From assembly GCA_002449955.1 (NCBI GenBank), contig DJYD01000070.1, positions 548 through 53,056 of the forward strand: a stretch of DNA of 52,509 bases. The letters are read 5' to 3'. The DNA is from Lachnospiraceae bacterium UBA6987. GTDB lineage: Bacteria > Bacillota > Clostridia > Lachnospirales > Lachnospiraceae. Position numbers and translations under genes: made by a program. Numbering within the stretch: position 1 is the first letter of the stretch; the number at the start of each line of letters is the position of its first letter. Positions 24,934 through 32,139 of the stretch are shown in pieces. The notes under the pieces were generated by a model, which worked only from the letters and a program-made list of their open reading frames with translations, ran no database searches and was not told the DNA's origin.

Positions 24934-26249
24934 TTGCCGGCCTCCTTTCCCGCGGCCAGACGGAGGATCTGACCGAAACCGAGCCGTTTTCCTTTATAGA
25001 TGATGAGGCTTGAATACACGCGTCCGGCAAGCAGGATCAGCAGGAAGGCAAGGACAAGCTCGGCGAGCCAGCCGATCGCAATTGTTCCGATACTCACAGC
25101 GCCGTACATGTAAAGCGTTGGTGCGGTGAACATCGACAGGACCGGAATGATGCTTAAAACAGTGGCAGTGCCGCTTTCCGGAACCCCTGTGATCATTGAG
25201 AAGATGGAGACCATGTAGCCGCCCATGATGAGCAGCATGCACAGGCTCATGGCGCCGCCGCTTTCCTCAACGCTGGAGCAGCCGGCTCCGGAAAGACCGC
25301 TCAGGATGCCGAAAATAAGCAGGCCGAGCAGCGAACTGACAAGCAGCACGAGCAGGACGTCCGGGGCGAGATCCAGCTTCAGGATATTGGACAGATAGTC
25401 AGTCACGCCGGAAAGGTCCATGAAGAGTCCGAAGATCTTCAGTGATAAGACCGCGCCGCACAGCATGAGTGAGAAGTACAGCAGCGAATAGAGCAGGGAC
25501 GCCAGGACCTTGCCGAGCAGCAGCGCTCCGGGCTTTACGGATACCAGTAAGAGATCGACCAGCTTGGATGTTTTTTCCTCAATGACCGAGCGAATGACGA
25601 AGCTGACCGAGATCATGGAGATCATGATCAGCAGGACTGAAAAGCCGAGCTGCACCGTATAGGCGCCGCTGAGACCGCTTTCGGAAGGCACTTCCGTGGG
25701 CTCATCGGAGATGCCGGAACCGTCTGCCGCAGGCGCTGCGCCTTGGGGAGCGGGGCTTACCGGATCGGAGGCATAGACAATGTCGGTCCCTGCGGGCTGC
25801 AGAAGCTTCGTGTCTTCCTGGCTGACACCGGCCTCAAGCAGGAGCTGGCGCCGCAGATAGGAAGCAGCAGCTTCTGCCGCATAGTAGCTGCGTTCCGTGC
25901 TTCCGATGATCTCGACCTGAAGCCCTGCGGCCGTCCGCGCAAGGCGCAGCGCAGCCTCGTTTTTCAGATCTTCCGGAAGATCGGTCTTTACCGTAACGTC
26001 GCCAAAGCCCTCTTCCGCCAGATAGTCACGCAGACCGTTCAGGGAAAGAGAAGTTTGATTCTGAACATAAATCACGGAAACGGAGGATCCGGATCCGCTG
26101 CCGCCCTGGATCAGTGAGAAAAGGGGCGAAGAGAGCAGTGCGATCAGAAAGACGATGATCAGTGCTCTGCGGTTCGCTTTAGACTTCAGCATCTGAGCCA
26201 GTGTGAAGCGAAAGACCTTCCCGGTTCCGGTAAAGGCATCAGGCTTCAT
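24930..26249 (-). CDS. ABC-2 type exporter permease (NatB-like), first copy
   Basis: 439 residues from the ATG at 26249, which has GGAGGAG at good distance; a longer reading from 26303 would overlap the ATPase gene more. Same architecture as its neighbour: N-terminal helix, outer domain (about 45-200), then EEKTSKLVDLLLVSVKPGALLLGKVL and further helices. The two permeases share this signature and are paralogues, consistent with a heterodimeric exporter. It overlaps the ATPase stop by 11 bases. Confidence 0.87.
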   Translation of the reverse strand: MKPDAFTGTGKVFRFTLAQMLKSKANRRALIIVFLIALLSSPLFSLIQGGSGSGSSVSVIYVQNQTSLSLNGLRDYLAEEGFGDVTVKTDLPEDLKNEAALRLARTAAGLQVEIIGSTERSYYAAEAAASYLRRQLLLEAGVSQEDTKLLQPAGTDIVYASDPVSPAPQGAAPAADGSGISDEPTEVPSESGLSGAYTVQLGFSVLLIMISMISVSFVIRSVIEEKTSKLVDLLLVSVKPGALLLGKVLASLLYSLLYFSLMLCGAVLSLKIFGLFMDLSGVTDYLSNILKLDLAPDVLLVLLVSSLLGLLIFGILSGLSGAGCSSVEESGGAMSLCMLLIMGGYMVSIFSMITGVPESGTATVLSIIPVLSMFTAPTLYMYGAVSIGTIAIGWLAELVLAFLLILLAGRVYSSLIIYKGKRLGFGQILRLAAGKEAGK

Positions 26250-27237
26250 GAGCGTGCTCCTCCCCGACCTTTTCCACAAAGATCTCGTGCAGTGACGGCT
26301 CACGCAGGTCGTAGGTCACGATGGGAACACCGGCCGCCATGAGTGCGGAAAGGAGTCCTGCAGCCTGTTCCTGACCGCTGACCTTCAGTTCGTATTCATT
26401 TTCCTTCTCGGAATCGATGCCGATGCCGGCTGCCTCGATATAAGGCCTTGCATCGGCTTCGCATTTTAAGTGCAGATGCACGCGGCCGTAGCTCTTCTTG
26501 ATGTCGTTGAGATTTCCCTGCAGCACCGCGCGGGACCGGTCCAGGATCGTGATATCGGTGCAGAATTCTTCAACGGTCGCCATCTGGTGGGAGGACATGA
26601 TCAGATATTTGCCCGCAGCGATCTCGTCACGGATGACGTCACGGATCAGGTCTGTATTGACCGGATCGAGGCCGGAAAGCGGCTCATCGAGGACGATGAG
26701 CTCGGGATCGGAGAGGAGCGCGGTCATGAACTGGATCTTCTGCTGATTGCCTTTTGAAAGCTGTTCCGCAAGCTTCGGCTTTGCGGTCTTTACGCGGCTG
26801 CCGCCGAAGGTGAAGGCTTTCTTCTTCTGGCCAAGCATGGAGGCAGAAGGAGCGAAGGCATTCGGATACAGGTATTCCTCGACCTCAAGGCGTTTGGCAA
26901 GTTTCCGGATGCGGCTTTTTGCCTCCTCGCGCGGTACGCCGCGCAGCGAGGCGAAATAGATAAGCTGATCCATCAGAGTGTATTTCGGATACAGGCCGCG
27001 TTCTTCGGCAAGATAGCCGATGTTGCAGTTTTCCGTGGTAAGCGGCGTGCCGTTCCACAGCACCTCACCGCCGTCTTTGGCCAGCATGCCGAGCATCATG
27101 CGGATGGAGGTGGTTTTGCCGGCGCCGTTGGTGCCGAGCAGGGCGTAGACGCCGGGACGTTCCATGGTAAAGCTTAGGTCTTCAACAACCGTGTTGGAGC
27201 CGTATTTTTTGTGAAGATGAGAGACAACTAAGCTCAT
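26239..27237 (-). CDS. ABC exporter ATPase (NatA-like)
   Basis: 332 residues. Walker A GTNGAGKTT, Q-loop region IGYLAEERGLYP, signature LSKGNQQK, Walker B LIVLDEPLSGLDP, H-loop SSHQM. A C-terminal NatA-type extension (DUF4162-like) runs from about residue 245. Between the Q-loop domain and the signature there is an unusual insertion of about 35 residues rich in Lys, Ala and Pro (around 118-152, containing GQKKKAFTFGG). It energises the two permeases encoded next to it. Starts 2 bases after the PAP2 stop, with GAGGAATAATT as ribosome site. Confidence 0.92.
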   Translation of the reverse strand: MSLVVSHLHKKYGSNTVVEDLSFTMERPGVYALLGTNGAGKTTSIRMMLGMLAKDGGEVLWNGTPLTTENCNIGYLAEERGLYPKYTLMDQLIYFASLRGVPREEAKSRIRKLAKRLEVEEYLYPNAFAPSASMLGQKKKAFTFGGSRVKTAKPKLAEQLSKGNQQKIQFMTALLSDPELIVLDEPLSGLDPVNTDLIRDVIRDEIAAGKYLIMSSHQMATVEEFCTDITILDRSRAVLQGNLNDIKKSYGRVHLHLKCEADARPYIEAAGIGIDSEKENEYELKVSGQEQAAGLLSALMAAGVPIVTYDLREPSLHEIFVEKVGEEHAHEA

Positions 27238-27239
27238 AA

Positions 27240-27917
27240 TTATTCCTCGCTTTGCTTAGGTTTATTCATTTTCATCAGTTTCTTACTGAGAAGATCGTAA
27301 GTCAGCAGCAGGGCGCTGCCGATGAGTACGCCGCCAAGGATATCGGTCAGCCAGTGCACGCCGGAAAAGAGCCTGGCGAGTACAAGCAGAACGATCAGGA
27401 ACTGGCAACAGAGGATGACATAAGTCCGCAGCTTCTGGTCGGCCAGCCTGCGCTTAAACTGCAGGGCGGCTGCGCCGAGAAGCGTGATGCCGAACATGGT
27501 GTGAGAAGAAGGAAATGAAGCGGCAAGTTCGCCGTCCTCAAGAACCGGCCGGTAATTGACGATGATCTTTTCAAAAAGCAGATACACCGCAAAAATGACG
27601 GCGTAATAAACGGCCAGCAGATACAGGTCCCGGTCTACGGCAGAAAGGCTTTTCCCCTTGACTAACTGCAGAAGGCCTAAAAAGGCGAAAAACGGGACGG
27701 TGGCAAGAGCAAGGAAACCGATGCCGGCGGACAGTTTATAAAGGGCCGGATGTTCCCCGACCAGTTTGAAAAAGCCGCTGTTCAGTGCAGCGAAGCCTAC
27801 GGAAGAACCGCTCGGACCGACAGCCTTTACGTCAACCGTCTTCAGCAGAAGAATTAACAGCAGAAACAGCACATAACAAGCGGCTGCAGCAATCAGCTCT
27901 TTTTTATTGTTTTGCAT
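27240..27917 (-). CDS. PAP2 family membrane phosphatase
   Basis: 225 residues from the ATG at 27917, with GGGGAGG 8 bases away; the longer reading from 27938 lacks a site. Several membrane helices. Phosphatase motifs are present: KIIVNYRPVLEDG (motif 1), ASFPSSHTMFG (motif 2, with Ser in place of the common Gly) and RLFSGVHWLTDILGG (motif 3). Such enzymes dephosphorylate lipid phosphates such as undecaprenyl pyrophosphate or phosphatidate. It is first in the operon with the ABC exporter. Confidence 0.9.
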   Translation of the reverse strand: MQNNKKELIAAAACYVLFLLLILLLKTVDVKAVGPSGSSVGFAALNSGFFKLVGEHPALYKLSAGIGFLALATVPFFAFLGLLQLVKGKSLSAVDRDLYLLAVYYAVIFAVYLLFEKIIVNYRPVLEDGELAASFPSSHTMFGITLLGAAALQFKRRLADQKLRTYVILCCQFLIVLLVLARLFSGVHWLTDILGGVLIGSALLLTYDLLSKKLMKMNKPKQSEE

Positions 27918-27949
27918 AAGGTGCCTCCCCGGAAGCATAATAATGAATT

Positions 27950-27978
27950 ATTTTACCATGAAGCGTAGGGATTCGCAA
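27950..27978 (-). promoter_or_regulatory. Sigma-A promoter of the PAP2-ABC-HAD operon
   Basis: Reading the minus strand: -35 TTGCGA (27978-27973), 17-base spacer, -10 TAAAAT (27955-27950), about 33 bases before the PAP2 ATG. Confidence 0.75.
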
Positions 27979-28021
27979 GAAGAAGCAGAAGGCCGCAGGC
28001 ATACGGTGCGGCATTCTGCTT
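27975..28021 (-). terminator. Terminator after cobO
   Basis: AGCAGAA (27984-27990) pairs with TTCTGCT (28014-28020), and inside it GCCGCA (27992-27997) pairs with TGCGGC (28007-28012). On the minus strand it is followed by TCTTCTT. It separates cobO from the PAP2 operon promoter. Confidence 0.75.
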
Positions 28022-28026
28022 ATCTT

Positions 28027-28548
28027 TTAATATTCGATTCCCTTTCGCCCTTGAATGCCCTCATCATAAGGGTGTCTGACCTTGCGCATCTCCGTGATAT
28101 AATCAGCGACCTCACAAAGGGCAGCCGAAGGATCCCGCCCGGTCAGAACGATCTCCAGACCTTCCGGCCTGCAGGCAATGAAATCGAGCAGTTCCTTCTC
28201 CGGGACGATGCCGCAGCCTGCGGCGGAAATGATCTCGTCAAGCACCAGAAGTCCATATCCATCGCTGGAGAGCTTTTCCGCCTCCAGGAGCAGCCCGGTG
28301 TAGGCCTCCCGGGCACGTGCAAATTCTTCCTCATCCATGGTCCAGACAAAGCCGAAGTGCTCCGTCACCACGCGGACATCTACACCGAGTTTGTCGCGCA
28401 GTGCGGCGATCTCGGAAGATGTGCCGTCCTTGAAAAACTGTATGAACAGAACCTTCCTGCCGGCTCCTCTTGCGCGAACGGACAGGCCAACGGCAGCGGT
28501 GGTCTTTCCCTTGCCGTCACCACAGTAAATGTGAACTAAACCTCTCAT
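28027..28548 (-). CDS. cobO: Cob(I)yrinic acid a,c-diamide adenosyltransferase (CobO/BtuR type)
   Basis: 173 residues. P-loop CGDGKGKTTAAVG at the N-terminus, LLVLDEIISAAG in the middle and LTGRDPSA plus ADYITEMRKVRHPYD near the end are typical of the CobA/CobO family. It adds the 5'-deoxyadenosyl group to corrinoids and so makes the AdoCbl cofactor. Lysine 5,6-aminomutase (KamDE, encoded 7 kb away) requires that cofactor, and this gene is divergent from kamB, so the placement is functionally sensible. AAAGGAG lies before the ATG, and the ATG overlaps the stop of a decayed upstream reading frame (ATGA). Confidence 0.93.
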   Translation of the reverse strand: MRGLVHIYCGDGKGKTTAAVGLSVRARGAGRKVLFIQFFKDGTSSEIAALRDKLGVDVRVVTEHFGFVWTMDEEEFARAREAYTGLLLEAEKLSSDGYGLLVLDEIISAAGCGIVPEKELLDFIACRPEGLEIVLTGRDPSAALCEVADYITEMRKVRHPYDEGIQGRKGIEY

Positions 28549-28658
28549 GATATCTCCTTTTCAGCCCGGCGGATCAGCTCCTCCGTCGTATAAACCGGGT
28601 AGCGGATGAGTTCCGAGCCTCGTTTGGTATTAAAAGCAGACTGGCTGAAACGGGAAGC
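28545..28658 (-). pseudogene. C-terminal remnant of an unidentified gene, coupled to cobO
   Basis: An open frame of 37 codons without a start ends in a TGA that overlaps the cobO ATG in an ATGA arrangement. It contains GSELIRYPVYTTEELIRRAE, which looks like real protein. The four-base overlap suggests that a complete gene once lay directly upstream of cobO and was cut off by the event that brought in the TIR fragment next to it. No identity could be assigned. Confidence 0.4.
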
Positions 28659-28776
28659 TCATCCTCATCGCGGTCCGTTTCTGTATCTGCTCAGCTGCTT
28701 TTTTATCGAGCGGCAGGTGGCGATAACTGATAAATGCCGTATAAGTATAATCTGGTTTTTGTGCTGTATTTTCCAT
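28574..28776 (-). pseudogene. Decayed TIR-domain gene
   Basis: From an ATG at 28776 (minus strand) the frame gives YTAFISYRHLPLDKKAAEQI, the standard start of a bacterial TIR domain (beta-strand A and helix A). Translation in that frame stops at 28630. The neighbouring frame then gives DRDEDELPVSASL (about 28676-28640), the BB-loop motif of the same TIR subfamily, and runs to a stop at 28574. About 30-40 residues between the two motifs and everything after the BB loop are missing. This is a gene broken by an internal deletion with a frameshift and by 3' truncation. It differs in subfamily from the intact TIR gene at 40942. No other gene lies in 28549-28896. Confidence 0.75.
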
Positions 28777-28860
28777 AACGACAGTATATCACTGCATGCC
28801 GCGGAATAAAAGCAAAAAACACGGCTCATCTGCGTTTATGCATAAGGGTCAGCATTGGGC

Positions 28861-28889
28861 TGGACGAGCTGGTAAAAACGTGGTATGCT
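28861..28889 (+). promoter_or_regulatory. Candidate promoter of kamB-kamC
   Basis: TGGACG (28861-28866), 17-base spacer, TATGCT (28884-28889), the latter preceded by TGG as in extended -10 promoters. The first ATG of kamB is only 8 bases after the -10, so the transcript would be leaderless or the real start lies further in. Confidence 0.5.
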
Positions 28890-28896
28890 GTAGACA

Positions 28897-29910
28897 ATGA
28901 AAACCATAAAACTCTGCAAATTATTGGGGGACGCGCAGACCGTGGTCATGCTGGGCATGTGCAAGAATGCCGGCAAGACGACGGCTCTTTGCCGTCTGAT
29001 CGCCGAACTGAATGAGACAGACAGGGCTCCCCTGGCAATCACCAGTATCGGGCGCGACGGAGAAAGCACGGATCTGGTCACAGGCACGGAAAAGCCTCCC
29101 ATCTATATGTTTGAGGGCATGCTTGCGGCGACGGCTAAGGAACTGCTTGCGCTGTCAGACGTCTCGAGGGAAATCCTGATGACGACAGGCCTGCACACCA
29201 GCCTCGGTGAGGTGGTGATCTTCCGGGCAAGGAGCGACGGCTTTGTGCAGCTGGCAGGACCAGGGATCGTGGAACATCTGGAACGGTTAAAGGAAATGTT
29301 CAGGTCTCTCGGGGCCGGCAGGGTGTTGGTCGACGGCGCCTTAAGCAGAAGAAGCCCTGCAGCTGCAGCAAGGGGCGGCGCGCTTGTGCTGTCAACAGGG
29401 GCATCGCTTGACCGGGATATGGAAAACGTGGTTGCGGAGACAGCCTTTGCGGCGGAAATCATGATGCTTCCGCAGGAGCACCTGCCGGGGAAAGAGATGG
29501 GGCGTTTTACACGTTTTCTCCCGGATGGATGCAGCGCAGGACTGGAAACGCTCCAAACCCTGAAAAGAACGGCAGAAGAAGAGACCGTTCTGGTCAGCGG
29601 GGCATTTACAGAAGCCCAGGCGCGGAGCTTTTTGCAAAGCACGGTGAAGAAAGACGGGCTGACGCTCTTGGTTCGTGATGCGGCCTGCCTCATGCTGAGA
29701 CGGGAGACTTATGAAGCACTGAAAAGAAGGGGGCTGCGCTTTGCGCTGCAGCAGCAGGTGGGACTTGCCGCGGTGACGGTAAATCCGGTCTCCGCAGGTG
29801 GCTGGTCATTCCCGGAGGAGGTGTTTCGGGAAAGGCTGCAGGCGGTCATTCCGGTGCCGGTGCTGAATGTGATGAGAGAGGGGGACGGTGATGAGCGGAC
29901 TGACATTTGA
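28897..29910 (+). CDS. kamB: Lysine 5,6-aminomutase reactivase subunit KamB
   Basis: 337 residues. The P-loop GMCKNAGKTTALC lies near residue 20-32, followed by a nucleotide-binding core with SIGRDGEST and RVLVDGALSRRSP. KamB and KamC are encoded with the lysine 5,6-aminomutase genes in lysine fermenters and are annotated as its ATP-dependent reactivating factor, which would swap damaged cobalamin. The gene stands between cobO and the kam operon, overlaps kamC, and fits that role. No Shine-Dalgarno precedes the ATG; GTG 28942 has GGGGGA upstream and is an alternative start, leaving the P-loop intact. Confidence 0.82.
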   Translation: MKTIKLCKLLGDAQTVVMLGMCKNAGKTTALCRLIAELNETDRAPLAITSIGRDGESTDLVTGTEKPPIYMFEGMLAATAKELLALSDVSREILMTTGLHTSLGEVVIFRARSDGFVQLAGPGIVEHLERLKEMFRSLGAGRVLVDGALSRRSPAAAARGGALVLSTGASLDRDMENVVAETAFAAEIMMLPQEHLPGKEMGRFTRFLPDGCSAGLETLQTLKRTAEEETVLVSGAFTEAQARSFLQSTVKKDGLTLLVRDAACLMLRRETYEALKRRGLRFALQQQVGLAAVTVNPVSAGGWSFPEEVFRERLQAVIPVPVLNVMREGDGDERTDI

Positions 29911-31333
29911 ACAAAAAGAAGACCTTGGCTTTCATGTCGTGCGCGGATGGCTGGAACCTGCCTCGCCTTATGGAATAAAAAGGCTGCGTGACGAGGGCTT
30001 TTACGGTCCGGATCGTCAGGCGGAACTGGAACAGGAACTGGACAACATTGAGGTACTTCTGGAGGCCGGCAAAACAGAAAATGCCGCGCTGCAGAGCGTG
30101 CAGACAGTGCTTGGAGGCTTAAAGGAGATCCGCGGAACCTTAGATGCCTGTGCAGTGCGGACTCTTAGCGAAGCGGAATTTTTTGATCTGACAGCGTTTT
30201 GTCTGCGGATAGAAAGCCTGAGGGAAAAGCTGTCCCGCCTCAAAGCCTTTGAGCGTCTGCAGGGCATCGTTTTCAAGCCGCTTGACGGAGCACTGGCGAT
30301 ACTGCATCCGGAGGAGAGCGGGCATGTCAGCTTTTATATTGAGGACGGCCGCTCGCCTTCCTTAAAAGAGGCAAGAGAAGAAAAAAGGCTGCTTGAACTG
30401 CGCCTTCGTACGGAAAAGAGTGAGCGGACGGCCCTGCTAGCAAAACGGCAGGAGGCAGTCCTGAAGGAAGAGAAGGCTTTAGCGGAGATTTACCGGGAGA
30501 TGAGCGAGGCACTTATTCCTTATCTTGCGGATCTTCGCGCAGATGCAGAAGCTGCGGGAAGGCTGGACGCCTCGCTTGCAAAGGCAACTTTGGCGGCGCG
30601 CTGTCACTGCAGCAGACCCCGCACCGGAAGCAATACGCTGCATCTGGAAGAGGCGGTGCACCCGCAGATCGAAGCAGCACTGAAGATGCACGGGCGGCGC
30701 TTTACGCCGCTGACAGTAGATCTTCCGCGCGGCGTGAGCGTCATCACCGGTGCCAACATGGGCGGCAAGAGCGTAGCGCTGAAGACGATCATGCTGAATA
30801 CCGCTCTGGCACTTTCCGGCTGTTTTGTTTTCTGCAAAAAGGCTGAAATTCCCGCCTTTGCCAGGCTGGAACTGATCAACCGGGATCTTTCGGATGCGGA
30901 GAGAGGACTCTCAAGCTTCGGCGGGGAGATCCTGCGCTTTGGCGAAGCCGTATCGCGGCTCGGAGAGGGACTGTCCTTCATTGCCATGGATGAATTCGCC
31001 CGCGGGACCAATACCGAAGAGGGCGAAGCCATTGCCAGAGCGGCGGTGAGCTTCCTTGCAGATCAGAATGCCATAAGCCTGCTGACGACGCATTATGATC
31101 ATACGGCAGAGCTTGCGGCCAGGCATTATCAGGTAAAAGGCCTGAAAAAGCTGGAAAGCCTGCCGGCACAAGACGCCCCAGCCGGTACGCAGACGGACCG
31201 CCTGCGGGTGATCGAAGCAGCCATGGATTACGGACTGATAGAAGTGGAGCCGGGAACAGAATGCCCGAAAGATGCCCTGACCATCTGCAGACTGCTCGGC
31301 ATGGACGAGCGGATCTTGGCAAAACTGCCGTAA
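29891..31333 (+). CDS. kamC: Lysine 5,6-aminomutase reactivase ATPase KamC (MutS-like)
   Basis: 480 residues from ATG 29891, after GAGAGGGGGAC. The C-terminal half is a MutS-type ATPase: Walker A TGANMGGKSVALKT, SSFGGEILRFGEAVSRLGEG, Walker B FIAMDEFARGTNTEEGEA and the H-loop region LLTTHYDHTAELA. The N-terminal half is helical, with a likely coiled coil (about 145-215), and lacks the mismatch-recognition domain of MutS and the Smr domain of MutS2. With kamB upstream and the kam operon downstream, the KamC assignment is preferred. A weak CTGCC/GGCAG hairpin at 31325-31340 overlaps the stop and may partly end this transcript. Confidence 0.85.
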   Translation: MSGLTFEQKEDLGFHVVRGWLEPASPYGIKRLRDEGFYGPDRQAELEQELDNIEVLLEAGKTENAALQSVQTVLGGLKEIRGTLDACAVRTLSEAEFFDLTAFCLRIESLREKLSRLKAFERLQGIVFKPLDGALAILHPEESGHVSFYIEDGRSPSLKEAREEKRLLELRLRTEKSERTALLAKRQEAVLKEEKALAEIYREMSEALIPYLADLRADAEAAGRLDASLAKATLAARCHCSRPRTGSNTLHLEEAVHPQIEAALKMHGRRFTPLTVDLPRGVSVITGANMGGKSVALKTIMLNTALALSGCFVFCKKAEIPAFARLELINRDLSDAERGLSSFGGEILRFGEAVSRLGEGLSFIAMDEFARGTNTEEGEAIARAAVSFLADQNAISLLTTHYDHTAELAARHYQVKGLKKLESLPAQDAPAGTQTDRLRVIEAAMDYGLIEVEPGTECPKDALTICRLLGMDERILAKLP

Positions 31334-31406
31334 TAGGCAGGCCTTTGCACGGGGCTATCAAAGCGGAGGTTTATACGTAAAGGCAGTTTAAGGCAGCAGA
31401 AACAAC

Positions 31407-31435
31407 TTGCAATTTCGGACAAAATCAGCTAAAAT
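31407..31435 (+). promoter_or_regulatory. Sigma-A promoter of the lysine fermentation operon
   Basis: -35 TTGCAA (31407-31412), 17-base spacer, -10 TAAAAT (31430-31435). Transcription would start near 31442, about 60 bases before the riboswitch aptamer. Confidence 0.78.
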
Positions 31436-31504
31436 ATACAAACAAAGAACGACAGCGGGATGCAGACATTGTTTTTGCAGACCACTGAACTGTGAGCATA
31501 ACAA

Positions 31505-31665
31505 TAATAGAGGCGCGGAACGAAGGGTAGCAGGTATTCCATGGGAGGGCAGTCCCGAATCCTGTGAAGGGTCGTTTCGCCGAAGGAAAACAGCACGCCA
31601 AACTGTTTTCCTGGCAGACCGTGTTCAGCACCGGCTGCTGTCATGCCTGGCATGAAGCGCTATTG
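31505..31665 (+). promoter_or_regulatory. Lysine riboswitch (L-box) aptamer
   Basis: All five helices of the lysine aptamer can be drawn. P1: TAATAG (31505-31510) with CTATTG (31660-31665). P2: GGCGCGGAACGA with TCGTTTCGCC, containing an upper stem CAGGTATTC/GAATCCTG capped by GGGA/TCCC. The conserved GCCGAAGG (about 31579-31586) follows. P3: GGAAAACAG/CTGTTTTCC. P4: GCAGACCGTG with CACCGGCTGC. P5: TCATG/CATGA. The conserved AGAGGCGC after P1 and CTGGCAG after P3 match the family. It lies in the leader of the lysine degradation operon, 55 bases before its first gene. Confidence 0.93.
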
Positions 31666-31697
31666 AGAAAAGATCTCGATAGCGCTTATTTATTACT
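31656..31697 (+). terminator. Riboswitch expression platform: terminator sharing the P1 3' strand
   Basis: AGCGCTATTGAGA (31656-31668) pairs with TCTCGATAGCGCT (31674-31686) in a 13-bp stem with one G-U pair and a five-base loop, followed by TATTTATTA. Bases 31660-31665 of the 5' arm are the P1 3' strand, so aptamer and terminator exclude each other. Ligand binding should therefore stop the terminator from forming. The U-tract is interrupted, so termination may be leaky. Confidence 0.8.
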
Positions 31698-31719
31698 CAA
31701 GAGGATTAGAGGAGGACGT

Positions 31720-32100
31720 ATGAAATCATTGATCCGGGTCCGCATGGGAGCGGAAGACGCCCATTACGGGGGCAATCTTGTTGACGGAGCACACATGCTG
31801 CATTTGTTCGGCGATGTGGCGACCGAGCTGCTGATTATGAATGACGGCGATGAAGGACTGTTCTGCGCTTATGACAACGTGGAATTCCTGGCGCCGGTCT
31901 ACGCGGGGGACTATATCGAAGCCGAGGGCGAGATCGTACACATCGGGAATACTTCCCGCAAGATGGTTTTTGAAGCCCGCAAGGTGATCGTGCCCCGTCC
32001 GGACATCAATGAATCTGCCTGCGACGTACTGGAGAAGCCCATCGTGGTCTGCCGCGCCAGCGGCACCTGCGTAGTCCCGAAGGACAAACAGAGAAAATAA
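31720..32100 (+). CDS. kal: 3-aminobutyryl-CoA ammonia-lyase
   Basis: 126 residues from ATG 31720, with AGAGGAGG in front; a longer reading from 31564 would run through the riboswitch and is rejected. Small hotdog-fold protein: MKSLIRVRMGAEDAHYGGNL at the start and YAGDYIEAEGEIVHIGNTSR in the middle match the lysine-pathway ammonia-lyase that converts 3-aminobutyryl-CoA to crotonyl-CoA and ammonia. Length and operon position (immediately before kce) agree with known lysine fermentation clusters. Confidence 0.9.
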   Translation: MKSLIRVRMGAEDAHYGGNLVDGAHMLHLFGDVATELLIMNDGDEGLFCAYDNVEFLAPVYAGDYIEAEGEIVHIGNTSRKMVFEARKVIVPRPDINESACDVLEKPIVVCRASGTCVVPKDKQRK

Positions 32101-32139
32101 CCTTTCCCGCTGCCGGGGGAGGGTTAGACAGGAGTATAT

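Noticed and set aside
28549..28896. A cobalamin riboswitch ahead of cobO
   Set aside because: Fragments resembling the motif (TTAAAAG, GCGGTCC) occur on the wrong strand, and no B12 box or ordered core could be assembled. The minus strand reads as TIR protein fragments instead.
29891..31333. Reading the MutS-like gene as DNA mismatch repair MutS or MutS2
   Set aside because: It lacks the mismatch-recognition and Smr domains, is short, overlaps kamB and stands next to the kam operon, so KamC fits better.
31564..31719. A longer kal protein starting at 31564
   Set aside because: The extra codons coincide with the riboswitch and terminator; the start at 31720 has a strong ribosome site.
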